From Oscillibacter sp. (GTDB lineage Bacteria > Bacillota > Clostridia > Oscillospirales > Oscillospiraceae), in NCBI GenBank assembly GCA_022791135.1, contig JAAVYM010000072.1, positions 1 through 64,000 of the forward strand: a stretch of 64,000 nt of DNA, read 5' to 3'. Under the pieces are notes generated by a model, which searched no databases, was not told the origin of the DNA, and was given only the letters and a program-made list of their open reading frames with translations. Every line of letters begins with the position of its first letter. Positions within the stretch are counted from its first letter, which is position 1. Both the position numbers and the translations under genes were made by a program. This document shows, piece after piece, positions 8,105 to 18,700 of the stretch.

Positions 8105-8193
8105 CGCACATAATATCACTTTCGAACCAAAAGGCCGAAAGCAACACTCCCATGCTGTCAAATTCCAGCCAGCAGAAAGGATGGATCCATTAT

Positions 8194-9429
8194 ATGGAAG
8201 AAAAACTGCGGGAATATGCCCGCCTCCTGGTCCGGGTCGGTCTCAACGTGGAGCAGGGGCAGCGTATGATCCTCTCCTCCCCGGTTGAGTGCGCCCACTT
8301 CGCCCGCCTCTGTGCCCAGGAGGCCTATGACGCCGGATGCAAGGAGGTCGTCATGAACTGGACTGACGACGCCATGACCCGGATGAAGTACCTCTGCGCG
8401 GATGAGGAGGTCTTTGACTCCGTGCCCCTTTGGCGGAGACACTTTTTCAACGATCAGGCTCTGGAAGGCGCGGCTTATCTCGCCATCTCCGCCACGGACC
8501 CCGAAAACCTGAAGGGCGTGGACTCCCAGAGAATTATCCGCGCCCAGCGCGCCAGCGGCAAGGCCCTGAAGGACTTCGACCGGCTCCAGATGTGCGGCGG
8601 TTTCCCTTGGTGCATCGCCTCCATTCCCATCCCCTCCTGGGCTGCGCGGGTCTTCCCCGATCTGGACGGCGAGAAGGCCACCGGCGCTTTGTGGGACGCC
8701 ATTTTCCGCGCCGTTCGCATCACCGGCGACGGCCACGCCGTCCAGCGCTGGCAGGAACACCTGGCTACCTTGGATAAACGGCTGGAGAAGCTCAACGCTT
8801 TGAAGTTTAAGTCCCTCCACTACCGAAACGCCCTGGGTACGGATCTTACTGTGGAGCTGCCTGAGGGCTGCATCTGGGAGAGCGGCGGAGACCGGACCCT
8901 GGCCGGCCGGAGCTATATCGCCAACATTCCAACGGAGGAGATTTTTACCGCCCCCCTGAAAACCGGCGCCAACGGCGTGGTCATGGGTTCCATGCCCTTG
9001 GTCCATGACGGCAACGTGATTGAAGGACTTCGCTTTGTGGTGAAGGACGGAAAAATCGTGGAGGCTACGGCTCAGGCGGGGGAGGAAACCCTGCGGGCCG
9101 CCATCTCGGTTGACGAGGGCGCCGCTTACTTTGGCGAGGTGGCCCTGGTGCCCTACGACAGCCCTATCGCAAACCAGGGACTGCTATTCTATAACACCCT
9201 CTTCGACGAAAACGCCGCCTGCCATATTGCATTTGGAGAGGCGTATCCCTGCCTGGAGGGCGGGCAAAACCTGTCGAAGGACGAACTCAAGGCCCGGGGG
9301 CTGAACGACTCCATTACTCATGTGGATTTCATGATCGGAACTTCGGACCTCTCCATCATGGGAACCGCCCAGGACGGGCGGGAGGTCCCGATTTTCATCG
9401 ACGGAAATTTCGCCCCCGCATTTTCCTGA
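8194..9429 (+). CDS. M29-family aminopeptidase (AmpS/PepS type)
   Basis: Cytoplasmic metallo-aminopeptidase of 411 residues, the family's usual length. The start at 8194 gives MEEKLREYARLLVRVGLNV, the typical N-terminus of the family, with AAAGGA upstream. Conserved metal-site segments are visible in the second half: EEIFTAP, FGEVALV, the His in NAACHIAFGEAYP and the His/Asp pair in THVDFMIGTSDLSIMG. It removes N-terminal residues from peptides. It stands alone between the XRE locus and a long non-coding stretch. Confidence 0.92.
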   Translation: MEEKLREYARLLVRVGLNVEQGQRMILSSPVECAHFARLCAQEAYDAGCKEVVMNWTDDAMTRMKYLCADEEVFDSVPLWRRHFFNDQALEGAAYLAISATDPENLKGVDSQRIIRAQRASGKALKDFDRLQMCGGFPWCIASIPIPSWAARVFPDLDGEKATGALWDAIFRAVRITGDGHAVQRWQEHLATLDKRLEKLNALKFKSLHYRNALGTDLTVELPEGCIWESGGDRTLAGRSYIANIPTEEIFTAPLKTGANGVVMGSMPLVHDGNVIEGLRFVVKDGKIVEATAQAGEETLRAAISVDEGAAYFGEVALVPYDSPIANQGLLFYNTLFDENAACHIAFGEAYPCLEGGQNLSKDELKARGLNDSITHVDFMIGTSDLSIMGTAQDGREVPIFIDGNFAPAFS

Positions 9430-9946
9430 CTCGCAGCGGCCGGGGCGGCCCCTTCTAGGACCTGTTCAAATTAAGACAAATGTACAGATTTCCCGGCAAA
9501 TTTCACCGGATGCGGGGTAAAAATTTGCAGGCGCATGGACGTACGTCAATATTTTTAAACGAGGTAAACGGAAAAATCTGCCGGAAAGGCGCACGTTTGA
9601 ACTGATGGAAACGGGTCCTGGAGCAACGCCCAAAAACGGAGAAAATTCGGGTCCGGAATCGCATGGCTGCGTTGCCGCCGCAGGTGGGACGCAGCATCCG
9701 CAAGGCGGCGGAGCCGTCCTTGACGGGCGCCAGCCCGCCTACGCTCTCCGCCTTGCCCTGCAATTCCCGTCCTTGCTTCCCTCTTTCTCATGATCTCCGG
9801 AAATTGTTCCAAGGGCCGCTTTCCCGGCGGTTTACGTCAGAAAACGCCGCCTTCGCGCGGTAAAGCGGGGGAGACGGACTCCGGAGCGCTTCGCTCCGGG
9901 CGGTTTATCCCTACATCACAATACTAAACAGAAATGAGGAGATTTT
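9430..9946. other. Long non-coding stretch, possibly a dispersed intergenic element
   Basis: 517 bases with no gene that has a ribosome site and a recognisable product. It holds short overlapping ORFs on both strands (85-86 residues on the minus strand, Arg/Ala-rich) that look like shadows. Hairpin-forming motifs occur near the end (CCGGAGCGCTTCGCTCCGG at 9881-9899). The block has more structure than a plain spacer and may be a repeat element; no second copy was found in this window. Confidence 0.35.
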
Positions 9947-10429
9947 ATGGACTACAAACTGCGGCAGACCGACGCGGAGGTCCTCATCTGCGACGGCGCA
10001 AAGGTCTGCGGAGACGTCTCCCTCGCCCCGGGCGTCAGCGTCTGGTATAACGCCGTTCTCCGGGGAGACGAGGGAGCTATTTCCGTCGGCGAGGGCACCA
10101 ATATCCAGGACTGCGCCGTGCTCCATGAGGAAACGCGGGTGGGCGCGGGCTGCACCATCGGCCACGGAGCCGTCGTTCACGGCTGCGCCATCGGCGACAA
10201 CGTGCTTATCGGCATGGGGGCCATCGTGCTCAACGGAGCCAGGATCGGAAACGACTCCGTCGTCGGCGCCGGGTCCCTCGTCACCGGCAAGCTGGATGCC
10301 CCAGCCGGGTCCATGATCCTCGGCAGCCCCGCCAAGGTGGTCCGGCCTCTCACGGAGGCTGAAATCGAGGCCAACCGGCAGTCTGCTCAGGGTTACCAGG
10401 AGCTGGCAAAGCGCTGCCGTCAGGGTTGA
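9947..10429 (+). CDS. Gamma carbonic anhydrase-like hexapeptide-repeat protein
   Basis: 160-residue left-handed beta-helix protein of the YrdA/PaaY/gamma-CA group. Hexapeptide repeats run from about residue 15 to 130 (VSVWYNAVLRGD, IGDNVLIGMGAIVLNGA). The three histidines that bind metal in this family are present in AVLHEET, TIGHGAVVHG. It usually acts as a trimer. Carbonic anhydrase activity is not assured for this group. AGGAG lies upstream, and the next gene follows after 3 bases, so the two are cotranscribed. Confidence 0.88.
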   Translation: MDYKLRQTDAEVLICDGAKVCGDVSLAPGVSVWYNAVLRGDEGAISVGEGTNIQDCAVLHEETRVGAGCTIGHGAVVHGCAIGDNVLIGMGAIVLNGARIGNDSVVGAGSLVTGKLDAPAGSMILGSPAKVVRPLTEAEIEANRQSAQGYQELAKRCRQG

Positions 10430-10432
10430 TCC

Positions 10433-11581
10433 ATGGACTGGAACCGAAAGCAAATCAAGCAGCGGCTGGCGGTCGTCTGCGGCGGCGTAGCCTTTTACTG
10501 CGCCCTCCAAAACATTCCCGCCGTTTTTGCCGCTTTGCGGTGGGCGCTGGAGACCCTGTCCCCCTTTTTGCTGGGCGGGGCCATCGCCTTTGTCCTCAAC
10601 GTGCCGATGCGGGCCATCGAGGGCCTGCTCCCCACCGGAAGGCGGTGGAAGGGCCTCCGGAGGCCCCTAGCGCTGGTACTGACCCTGGCCGCCATGGCCG
10701 GGGTGGTGACCCTGGCCGCCTGTGTCATCAGCCCCGGCATCGGGGAGGCCGTCCACTCCATCACCAGGCAGATGCCCGCCGCCTTCCAGCGGCTCCAGGA
10801 ACAGCTGGCCAGGCTGGAGGCCTGGCTCCCGCAGCTGGAAACCTTGGCCGGAGGGCTGGAATTCGACTGGAAGGCCCTGACCGAAAAGGCCGTCTCCTTG
10901 GCCAGGGACTGGGGCGGCGGCCTGGTGTCCTCCGGCGGGGTGCTGATCGGCGGCGTCGTCAGCGGGGTGAGCACCTTCGTCATCGGGCTGATTTTTTCCT
11001 TTTATGTCCTGCTGCAAAAGGAACGGCTGGGACGGCAGGGACGCCAGGTCCTCTACGCCCTGCTTCCGGAGAGCTGGGCGGACCGGGCGCTGTCCGTGCT
11101 CCGGCTGGCAAGCCGCACCTTCTCCAGCTTCCTCTCCGGCCAGTGCGTGGAGGCCGTGATTCTGGGAACCCTTTTCGTCGCCGCCATGAGTATCTTCCGG
11201 ATGCCCTACGCCTTGCTGGTGGGCGTGCTGATCGCCCTGACGGCCCTGATTCCCGTGGTGGGGGCCTTCATCGGCTGCGTCGTGGGGGCGCTGCTCATCG
11301 CGGTCACAAACCCTTGGCAGGCTGTGGGCTTCGTGGTGATGTTCCTGGTCATTCAGCAGATTGAGGGGAACCTGATCTACCCCCATGTGGTGGGGTCCTC
11401 CGTGGGGCTGCCCTCTATCTGGGTGCTGGCCGCCGTGACCTTGGGCGGAAAACTTATGGGCGTGGTGGGAATGCTGTTCTTTATCCCGCTTTGCTCCGTG
11501 CTCTACGCCCTGTTCCGGGACTTTGTGCGCGCGCGGCTCCGGCAGCAGAAAATTCCGGCGGGAAAATGGCGGGACCCGTGA
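10433..11581 (+). CDS. AI-2E family transporter (PerM/YtvI type)
   Basis: 382-residue integral membrane protein. Hydrophobic segments occur at the N-terminus (VVCGGVAFYCALQNIPAVF, FLLGGAIAFVLNVP) and in the C-terminal half (GGVVSGVSTFVIGLIFSFYVLL, VLIALTALIPVVGAF). The family signature near the C-terminus is LVIQQIEGNLIYPHVVGSSVGL. The transported substrate of these family members is usually unknown; sodium/proton antiport and autoinducer export have been reported for others. A perfect 15-bp terminator follows. Confidence 0.9.
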   Translation: MDWNRKQIKQRLAVVCGGVAFYCALQNIPAVFAALRWALETLSPFLLGGAIAFVLNVPMRAIEGLLPTGRRWKGLRRPLALVLTLAAMAGVVTLAACVISPGIGEAVHSITRQMPAAFQRLQEQLARLEAWLPQLETLAGGLEFDWKALTEKAVSLARDWGGGLVSSGGVLIGGVVSGVSTFVIGLIFSFYVLLQKERLGRQGRQVLYALLPESWADRALSVLRLASRTFSSFLSGQCVEAVILGTLFVAAMSIFRMPYALLVGVLIALTALIPVVGAFIGCVVGALLIAVTNPWQAVGFVVMFLVIQQIEGNLIYPHVVGSSVGLPSIWVLAAVTLGGKLMGVVGMLFFIPLCSVLYALFRDFVRARLRQQKIPAGKWRDP

Positions 11582-11608
11582 GGGCCGCTCTCATATGGAA
11601 CGGGTTCG

Positions 11609-11645
11609 AAAAGGCCCGGAGGGATTTCCCTCCGGGCCTTTTGGC
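11609..11645. terminator. Bidirectional terminator between the AI-2E and DUF378 genes
   Basis: AAAAGGCCCGGAGGG, ATTT, then the exact reverse complement, between convergent genes. Confidence 0.93.
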
Positions 11646-11659
11646 TTGCTGAAATTGCA

Positions 11660-11872
11660 TCACGCCGCGCCGGGTGCCGTCTCCCGATCCAGGCGGAACA
11701 GCAGCGTCAGGCACCACAGCCCCGCCAGGCCCACCAGGGTGTAGATCACCCGGGAAAACACCGACAGCTGCCCGCCAAACAAAAACGCCACCGTATCAAA
11801 GCCAAACAGGCCGATGCCGCCCCAGTTCAGCGCGCCGATTACCGCCAGCAAAACCGCAATCTTATCAACCAT
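11660..11872 (-). CDS. DUF378 family small membrane protein
   Basis: 70 residues and two transmembrane helices, with the DUF378 pattern ALNWGGIGLFGFDTVAFLFG then VIYTLVGLAGLW. TAGGAGG lies 9 bases before the ATG. Function unknown; widely conserved in Firmicutes as a lone gene. It converges on the AI-2E transporter. Confidence 0.9.
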   Translation of the reverse strand: MVDKIAVLLAVIGALNWGGIGLFGFDTVAFLFGGQLSVFSRVIYTLVGLAGLWCLTLLFRLDRETAPGAA

Positions 11873-12090
11873 TATCCAATTTACCTCCTAACCGTCAAAA
11901 TTTGAGGGGAACTCGGAATTCCTCTCAGGGGAGATATCTCGTAGATTGTCCTTTTGGGGCGAATTTACTCCCGAAGCGGTGAATCAATTCTTTCCAGCCC
12001 TTTGTGCGCGGCTTTGAATGTGCGGAGGAAATTCTTGCATTGTTCCTGATTTTTTCGGTATTTTTTTACGAAATTTTGGGGACAAGCCGA

Positions 12091-12123
12091 AGGGCCTCCC
12101 GGCAAAGCCTGCCAGGAGGCCCT
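12091..12123. terminator. Probable terminator after addA
   Basis: AGGGCCTCCCGGC pairs with GCCAGGAGGCCCT with one mismatch. No strong T-tract on the minus strand. The remaining space up to the DUF378 gene (11873-12090) shows nothing recognisable. Confidence 0.5.
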
Positions 12124-12147
12124 GTATTTTCCGCTTGAAAACAGGTC

Positions 12148-15100
12148 CTACAGCTCTACGGTCTTCCCTGCCGCCAGGAAGTAGAGAACCCGCCGGGCTA
12201 CCGGCTTTTCCAGCACCCGGCTCAGCGCCAAGCTGTACGCCTCCAGCTGGGGACGGTAGTGCTCCGCCCGGGCGCGGACCTCCTGCGCAGTATAAACGCG
12301 GTCGGTCTTGAAGTCAATCACCGTCAGGCCCGCCTCCGTCTCAAAGCAGCAGTCCGCTACGCCCTGGAGAAGGATGAAATCCTTCTCCGACGCCCGGGGG
12401 TCGTACTCCCGGGCGGAAACCAGAAGGGTAAACCGATACTCCCGCAGGGGTTTTCGTCCCGCGTCCTCCGCCGCCCGCAGCTCCGCCGCCAGGGGCGAAT
12501 CCAGCAGGCGGCGCAGGGCCGGGACATCTACCGCCCGGGCCTGTTCCGGCGTCAGCAGGTCCCGCTCCACCAGGGCCGCAATCTGCGAGGCAATGTCGGG
12601 GTTCTGGAAATCCAGGTACTGAAGGACCAAGTGCGTGGCCGAGCCGCGTTCCGCCGGGGTGAGGCCCTTTTGCTCCCGGCGGAATTTCGGCTGAGTCAGG
12701 GGACGAAGATAGGGGGTATGGGCGGCGTTTTCCGCAATCTCCTGGTCCAGGGGGCGGCCCTTGAGCTGGGTCGCCGTCAGCTTGGCCGGAAGGGCGCTCT
12801 CCCGTTGGTAGGGATAGACAAAGGAAAGCAGCGCCGGGTCAAACGGAACCTCCTCCGGACGCTCCTCCTCCGTTGCAGCCAGGCGGGAAGGGCGGTCGCG
12901 GAACTCCTCCGCGTCGTGGAGGAAAACCTCCCAGGGGCAATCGGAGGAGGAAGCCACCTCTACCTCGGCTCCCGCCAGATCCCGCAGGGCCTCCGCCTCC
13001 GGGCGGCAGAGAAGGGCCAGCAGAATCCATTCGCCAAAGGTCCGGCAGGATGAGACCGTCTCCGGCGGCACCGGAAGCGCCGCCGACGCCGCCAGGCGCT
13101 GAAGGCGGGTCTCGGCAAAGTACAGGGAGTCCACCAGGATGAGCTTCTCCTTGGGACGGGTCATGGCTACGTACAGCACCCGCTGCTCCTCCGCCAGATT
13201 CTCCCGGCGGAGCGTCTCCTCCACTGCCGTGCGGGCCAGGGTGGAATAACGGATCTTCCGCGCCAGGTCTACCCGGCGCGGCCCCAGGCCCATGCTGGGA
13301 TGCACCAGGACGGGCGTATCGAAGTCCTGGCGGGAAAAGGCGTGGTCCAGGTCCGCCAGAATGACAATGGGAAACTCCAGACCCTTCGATTTATGGATGC
13401 TCATCAGGCGGACTCCGCCCGACGCCGCAGCTCCGGACACGGCGGGGGCCTTCCCGGAATCCAGAAGGCGGCGCAGCTGGGTCACAAAGGCAAACAGGCC
13501 CCGGTAGCCCCCGGATTCAAATTTTTCCGCCTGACGGGCCAGGGCAATCAAATTCTCCCGACGCTCCAGACCGGAGTCCATCGCGCCAAAGAGGCCCAGG
13601 AGGTTCAGGCTGTTATAGATGTGCCAGAGGAGGCGGTGGACACTCATGTCCCGGGCAGCCAGGCGAAGGGCCTCCAGCGTCTCCAGAAAGGCCGCGCAGT
13701 CCGGACCCTCCGCGGCGCAGACCGCGTCGTAAAAATCCCCATCCGGAGCCGCTCCCCGCAGCTCCGCCAGACGGTCCGGCGTGAAGCCGAAAATCGGGGA
13801 GCGGAGCACCGAAATCAAAGGCACGTCCTGCCGGGGGTTATCGATCAGCTCCAGAAGGGCCACTGCGGTGGAGACCTCAATGGTTTCGAAAAAGCCGCTG
13901 TCTTCCTGGAACGAACAGGGTATATCCCGCTCCGCCAGGGCCGCCGCAAACACCGCCGTCCGGCTCCCCGGGGAGCGCATGAGAATCACAATGTCCTCCG
14001 GCTTGCAGGGGCGGAGCGTCCCGTCCGGGTCCGTCACCGGATAGCCCTCGTCCAAAAGGCGCCGGATGCGGCGGGCCACAAAACGGGCCTCCGCCGTCAG
14101 CTTTTTCACCGGGTGGGCATTCTTTGCCGACTTCTGCCGGGCAGAGAGAAGATGAAACTCCGTCCGGCAGTCCTCCCGGGGCGGGTAGTAGGCCGCGCCG
14201 AAGTGCAGGGCCGCATCCGCGTCGTAGGTCAGCTCCCCCATCTCCGGGGAGAGAATGTTTTCAAAGACAAAATTGGCCGCGTCCAATATCTCCCGGCGGG
14301 AACGGAAATTCTGCGAGAGGACGATTTTCCGGTCCTCCCCCGCCTCCGCTTCGTCCCGGGGCTTGAAGGCCGCGTACTTCGCCAGGAAAATCGTGGGGTC
14401 CGCCAGGCGGAAGCGGTAAATGCTCTGCTTGACGTCGCCAACGGTGAAGAGGTTCTTCCCCTCCTTGGAAACGGCCCGGAAGATGGCGTTTTGAACTTCG
14501 TTGGTGTCCTGATACTCGTCCACCAGGATCTCCACATACCGGGCGGAAACCTGCTCGCCCAACTCCGTGGGGGAGCCATCGGGCCGCGCCAGCAGCGCAA
14601 GAGCCAGGTGCTCCTGGTCCGAAAAGTCGGCGGCGTTCAGGCGGAGCTTCTCCGCCCGGAAAGCCCGGGAAAACTCTGCCGTCAGGTCCAGAAGAGCCAG
14701 CATCGCCGGGGCTATGGCCCGGAGATCTTCCACCGCCTCCTCCCCGGAGACGTTCAGCCAGGCAAGAAGCGGCTTCAGGGCGGACTTCCCGCCTTCCCAC
14801 GTCCGCTTCATGGACACCACCAGAGGGTCTTCTTTCCGGCCCTTGGGCGTGGTCAGGCGGGGAAAGGAGACCGCTCCCGCCAGGCGGCGGGCCGCCTCCC
14901 AATCCGGGGCCTGGCTCAGCTCCCAAAAGCCCTGGGCGGCTTCCAGAAATTTTGCGCCGTAGCCCGCCGTCAGGGCGGAATCGCCCTGTGTCCATCCGGC
15001 GGCCCGGCGGAGCTGCCCCGCCCAGTGCCCGGCCCGGCGGCGGACGGCGGACAGCAGCGCCTGGGCATAAGGGGTCGCGTCAAAGCTGGAAGCCGGAAAC

Positions 15101-15714
15101 TCCCAGGCCGCCCGGCTCTGCCGCAGCCAGCCCTCTGGGGAGGCGTGGCTTTGAAGCTTGTCATACAGCTCCAGGACCAGCTCCGCCAGGGCGCGGTCGT
15201 CCCGGCCCGCCCCCAGGGTGTCCGCCAGCTGCTCGCCGCCAGGCGTCAGGTCCTCATAAAATTCCGCCAGGGTCCGGTCCAGACAGCGGCGGCGAAGCAG
15301 CAGGGATTCGCTGTCATCCAAAACCCGGAAGTCCGGCGTGAGGGCGTGCTTGTCCCCGTCCTGGGCCAGAAGGTGGGTGTTTTCCCGGAGAAGGGCCGTG
15401 CAGAAGGCGTCCACCGTCTTGATGTCCGCTTGGTAAACCCGGAGGAGCTGGCGGCGAAGATGGCTGTCAGCGGGCGATTCTCCCAGGAGGCGGCTCAGCT
15501 CCGAGGCGATTTTGCCCCGCAGCTCTGCCGCCGCAGCCCGGGTGTAGGTGATGATGAGGAAGTCGTCTACGTTGCAGCGATCCTTCGTCACATAGCGGAA
15601 CAGGCGGTCTACCAGAACCCGGGTCTTGCCCGAGCCGGCAGCGGCGGAGACCAGCAGGCTTCCGCCCCGGTCCTCTACGGCGGCTTGCTGCTGGGGGGTG
15701 AGCGTCACGGGCAT
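12148..15714 (-). CDS. addA: ATP-dependent helicase/nuclease subunit A
   Basis: 1188-residue UvrD/Rep-type helicase with a C-terminal RecB-like nuclease, half of the AddAB enzyme that resects double-strand breaks for RecA loading. Walker A SAAAGSGKT is at residues 23-31. Also present are ILVDEYQDTNEVQ (motif II), VGDVKQSIYRFR, MSIHKSKGLEFPIV and YVAMTRPKEKL. The nuclease motif near the C-terminus is GVADCCFETEAGLTVIDFKTDRV. Its ATG lies inside the end of addB, with AAGGAGG upstream, so the two are translationally coupled. Confidence 0.97.
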   Translation of the reverse strand: MPVTLTPQQQAAVEDRGGSLLVSAAAGSGKTRVLVDRLFRYVTKDRCNVDDFLIITYTRAAAAELRGKIASELSRLLGESPADSHLRRQLLRVYQADIKTVDAFCTALLRENTHLLAQDGDKHALTPDFRVLDDSESLLLRRRCLDRTLAEFYEDLTPGGEQLADTLGAGRDDRALAELVLELYDKLQSHASPEGWLRQSRAAWEFPASSFDATPYAQALLSAVRRRAGHWAGQLRRAAGWTQGDSALTAGYGAKFLEAAQGFWELSQAPDWEAARRLAGAVSFPRLTTPKGRKEDPLVVSMKRTWEGGKSALKPLLAWLNVSGEEAVEDLRAIAPAMLALLDLTAEFSRAFRAEKLRLNAADFSDQEHLALALLARPDGSPTELGEQVSARYVEILVDEYQDTNEVQNAIFRAVSKEGKNLFTVGDVKQSIYRFRLADPTIFLAKYAAFKPRDEAEAGEDRKIVLSQNFRSRREILDAANFVFENILSPEMGELTYDADAALHFGAAYYPPREDCRTEFHLLSARQKSAKNAHPVKKLTAEARFVARRIRRLLDEGYPVTDPDGTLRPCKPEDIVILMRSPGSRTAVFAAALAERDIPCSFQEDSGFFETIEVSTAVALLELIDNPRQDVPLISVLRSPIFGFTPDRLAELRGAAPDGDFYDAVCAAEGPDCAAFLETLEALRLAARDMSVHRLLWHIYNSLNLLGLFGAMDSGLERRENLIALARQAEKFESGGYRGLFAFVTQLRRLLDSGKAPAVSGAAASGGVRLMSIHKSKGLEFPIVILADLDHAFSRQDFDTPVLVHPSMGLGPRRVDLARKIRYSTLARTAVEETLRRENLAEEQRVLYVAMTRPKEKLILVDSLYFAETRLQRLAASAALPVPPETVSSCRTFGEWILLALLCRPEAEALRDLAGAEVEVASSSDCPWEVFLHDAEEFRDRPSRLAATEEERPEEVPFDPALLSFVYPYQRESALPAKLTATQLKGRPLDQEIAENAAHTPYLRPLTQPKFRREQKGLTPAERGSATHLVLQYLDFQNPDIASQIAALVERDLLTPEQARAVDVPALRRLLDSPLAAELRAAEDAGRKPLREYRFTLLVSAREYDPRASEKDFILLQGVADCCFETEAGLTVIDFKTDRVYTAQEVRARAEHYRPQLEAYSLALSRVLEKPVARRVLYFLAAGKTVEL

Positions 15715-18700
15715 GGGGGATCGCCTCCTTCCGTTTCAAGCAGGTTCCAAAATTCCTCCGATTTAATCGGGAGAATGTAGTTCAGGTGATCGCCGTCCCG
15801 GCCGTCCTGAAAATGACAGGCCGCGGACCAATCGCAGGTTTGGCACGGGCTGTCCTCCTCCGAATGGCAGCAGGGGTCCGCGTCTATGTTGCCCTGGCGA
15901 ATCTCCCGGGAGATGTCCCGGAGCAGGCCCTCTACGTACCGGCCCAGGCGGCCCAGCTGGGCCGCGGAGGCCAGGCTCCCGGAGAGATTCCCGTCCCGGC
16001 TTACCCGCACGGGGAGATAGCGGGGCTGGGTAAGGGATTCGTGCTCCATGGCCCGGAGCACCTCCGGCTCCGAGAGGAGCAGGCCGCTGCGGCGCAGCTC
16101 CTTTTCCCGCTCCGCCTGGAGCTTCTCCGGGGGAATGTTCCGCTGGGCGGAGAGAATGCCGTCCCGGGCCGGGAGATAGAGCACGCCGGCAGGTTCGATT
16201 TCCCCGCCGAAATGGGATGCGCCGGTCTTTTGAAGGGTGAAGAGATACAGGAGCATCTGGATGTCCAAACCCATGCGGACCGCCGCCAGGTCAAAGGCCT
16301 TTTTGCCGGATTTGTAGTCCACCACCCGGAGGTAAAGCTTGCCGCCGCTCAGCCAGCCGTCTACCCGGTCTACCTTGCCCCCTACCCGCAGCTCGCCGTC
16401 CGGCTCCGTCACCACTACGGCGGGGAGATCCTTGTCCCCGTCGCCAAAGGAGAGTTCAAAGGCCAGGGGAACAAAATCCGAATGGCGGAGCTCCTCCGCC
16501 GCCTGGTCTACCACGGCGTAGGCCGTGTTCCTGAGGCGGGCGAAGAGATAGCGGAAGCGGGCGCTGCGGTTTTGGAAATTGCGAAGCTCCCGTTGGACAT
16601 ATTCATCGATGTACTTGCGGACCAGGGCGTGAAGAGTCTCCTCCTCCACCTGGGCAAAGCCCCCCAGGGCCAGCACGTCCTTTGTGACGCGCTCCAGCAG
16701 GAAGTGCAAAAAGGTGCCGATTTGTGGCGCGTCAAAGGCGGCGGGGGTCCGGGGCTTCGCCCGGAGGCCGTATTCCATGAAATAGGAGAAGTGACACGAA
16801 CGGATGCGCTCCAGACGGGAGGCCGTCATGCTGATGCGGCGGCCATACAGGGCGCGGACCGCCTTGGGAGAGAGGGAACCACGGGTCTGGGACGCCGCCC
16901 GCTCCATAGACGACAGGCGGGGGCGAAGGGCCGGGTCCTGTGCAAAATGGCGCCAGAGGCCGCTTCCGGGAACGGCGGCCTCCAGAGCCGGCAGGGGGGC
17001 CGTCAGCCGGTAAGGGCGGCTGGCCGGTTCCCGCTCCACCCGGAGGGACGGGAACAGCGCCAGCAGCCGCTCCACCACAAAGGCCGGGCGCAGCTCCCCC
17101 CCGGAGACGTCGGAGACGGGGTAGCTGACTGTCAGGCCCTGGGTGGGCTGGGCCAGGGCGGCGTACAGGTTTTGCAGCTCGACCGCCATCTGCTCCATGC
17201 CTGTGGGGGCCAGCTCCAGGCCGCGGAGGGCCAGCTCATAGCGGTCGTCCTCATTCAGGATGCCGCCGCTCTCGCCGGGGGTGGGGAGGACGTGGTCGTT
17301 CGCCCCCAGAAGGAAGAGATATTTCGCCGTGTGGCGGTCGTTCCGGGCTATGCCGGTGACGCTGACCTGATCCAGGGAGACGGGGATGGTGCCCACGCTG
17401 TATTGGGTCAGCACCTGGCGGAACAGGCGGGTGAACTCCTCCAGCTCCATGGGTTCGTCTCCCAGAATCTCCACGAATTGGTCGAACACGCCGCAGAGGA
17501 TCTCCCAGAGCTGGGCCGTCTCCTCCGCGTCCTGGAGGCGGCCCGCCTCCGCCTGGGCGCGGAGCTGACGCTCCAGGGCGTCTTGAAGCGCCAAGTCCTC
17601 CATGAAACTATAGAGCGCGTCCACCTTCGCCGCGGCAGTCTCGCCGTCCTTCAGGCTCTGGGCCAGGCGGCTGAGGGGAATCTGCACCCGGCGGCGGAGG
17701 GCGTTCACCCGCTCCAGGCGGGTCTCCCGCTCCGGCGTCCAGGGTACGCCGTACCCATCCGGGTTCTCCGCCCAGTCCACTTCCCGAAGCCACATGCCCC
17801 CGTGAACCTCCCACTTGAGAACGTAATTCTCCAGCTCGTCGCACTCCGCCGGGGTCAGGCCCGCCAGGCCGGTTTTCAGCCAGCGGAACATATCATCATA
17901 TTCATACCCGCCGCCAATCGACGCCAGGACGCCGGTCAGCAGGCTGAGGACCGGCTTCTCCAATATGTCGCTGCGGCGGCTGAGATAGGCCGGGATTTGA
18001 TAGCGCTCGAACACCGTCTCGATGAGCGGCTCGTAATCCTCCATATTCCGCGCCGCGACCGTGATCTCCCGGCAGCGGCATTTCCCCTCCGCCAAGAGGC
18101 GGCGAATGGACGCGGCAGTCTGCTCTACCTCGGAAAAGAGCGTGTCGGCCTGGAGAATCCGGATGCAGGGGACTTCGCCGCCGTAGGGGGCGGCTTCGCC
18201 GAAAAAGCAGCGCTCCAGATGGCCCAGGGGCGACGGGTCTTCGCTTTTGAGAACCTCCTCCTCCACCGGGCAGCCCTCCCGCGCCGCCAGGCGCCGGAGG
18301 CGCTCCAGCGTGCGCAGCGACGCCTCGAAAATCTCCTCCTTGCTGTCCGGCTCCCCCAGAAGCGTGACGGTGAGGGAGTGGGCCTGGCGGAGAAGAATTG
18401 AGAGGACCCGGCGCTCCTGGGCGGTGAAATACGTGAAGCCGTCAATGTATATGTCTTTGTCCCGGGCGTAATTCGACCGCTCCAGGCTGTCGCAGAGTTT
18501 CGTCATGCGGTCCCGGGCGTCCAGGCCCGGGCGGAGCAGGCGGGATTCGTAGGCCGCGTAGATCAGGCTCAGGTCCCGGAGCTTGTCCCGGGTGGCTCCG
18601 GCAATGTCCTGGGACTGCTGAAAGAGGGCCTCGGGCGTGACCTCGTAGCAGCGCAGCTCGTCAAACAGGTCCAGAAGCTGACGGAGAAAGGCCGACTTCC

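Noticed and set aside
13300-15780. 826-residue plus-strand ORF
   Set aside because: Antisense shadow of addA; no ribosome site and a Gly/Arg/Gln-rich nonsense composition.
15786-18401. 871-residue plus-strand ORF
   Set aside because: Antisense shadow of addB for the same reasons.
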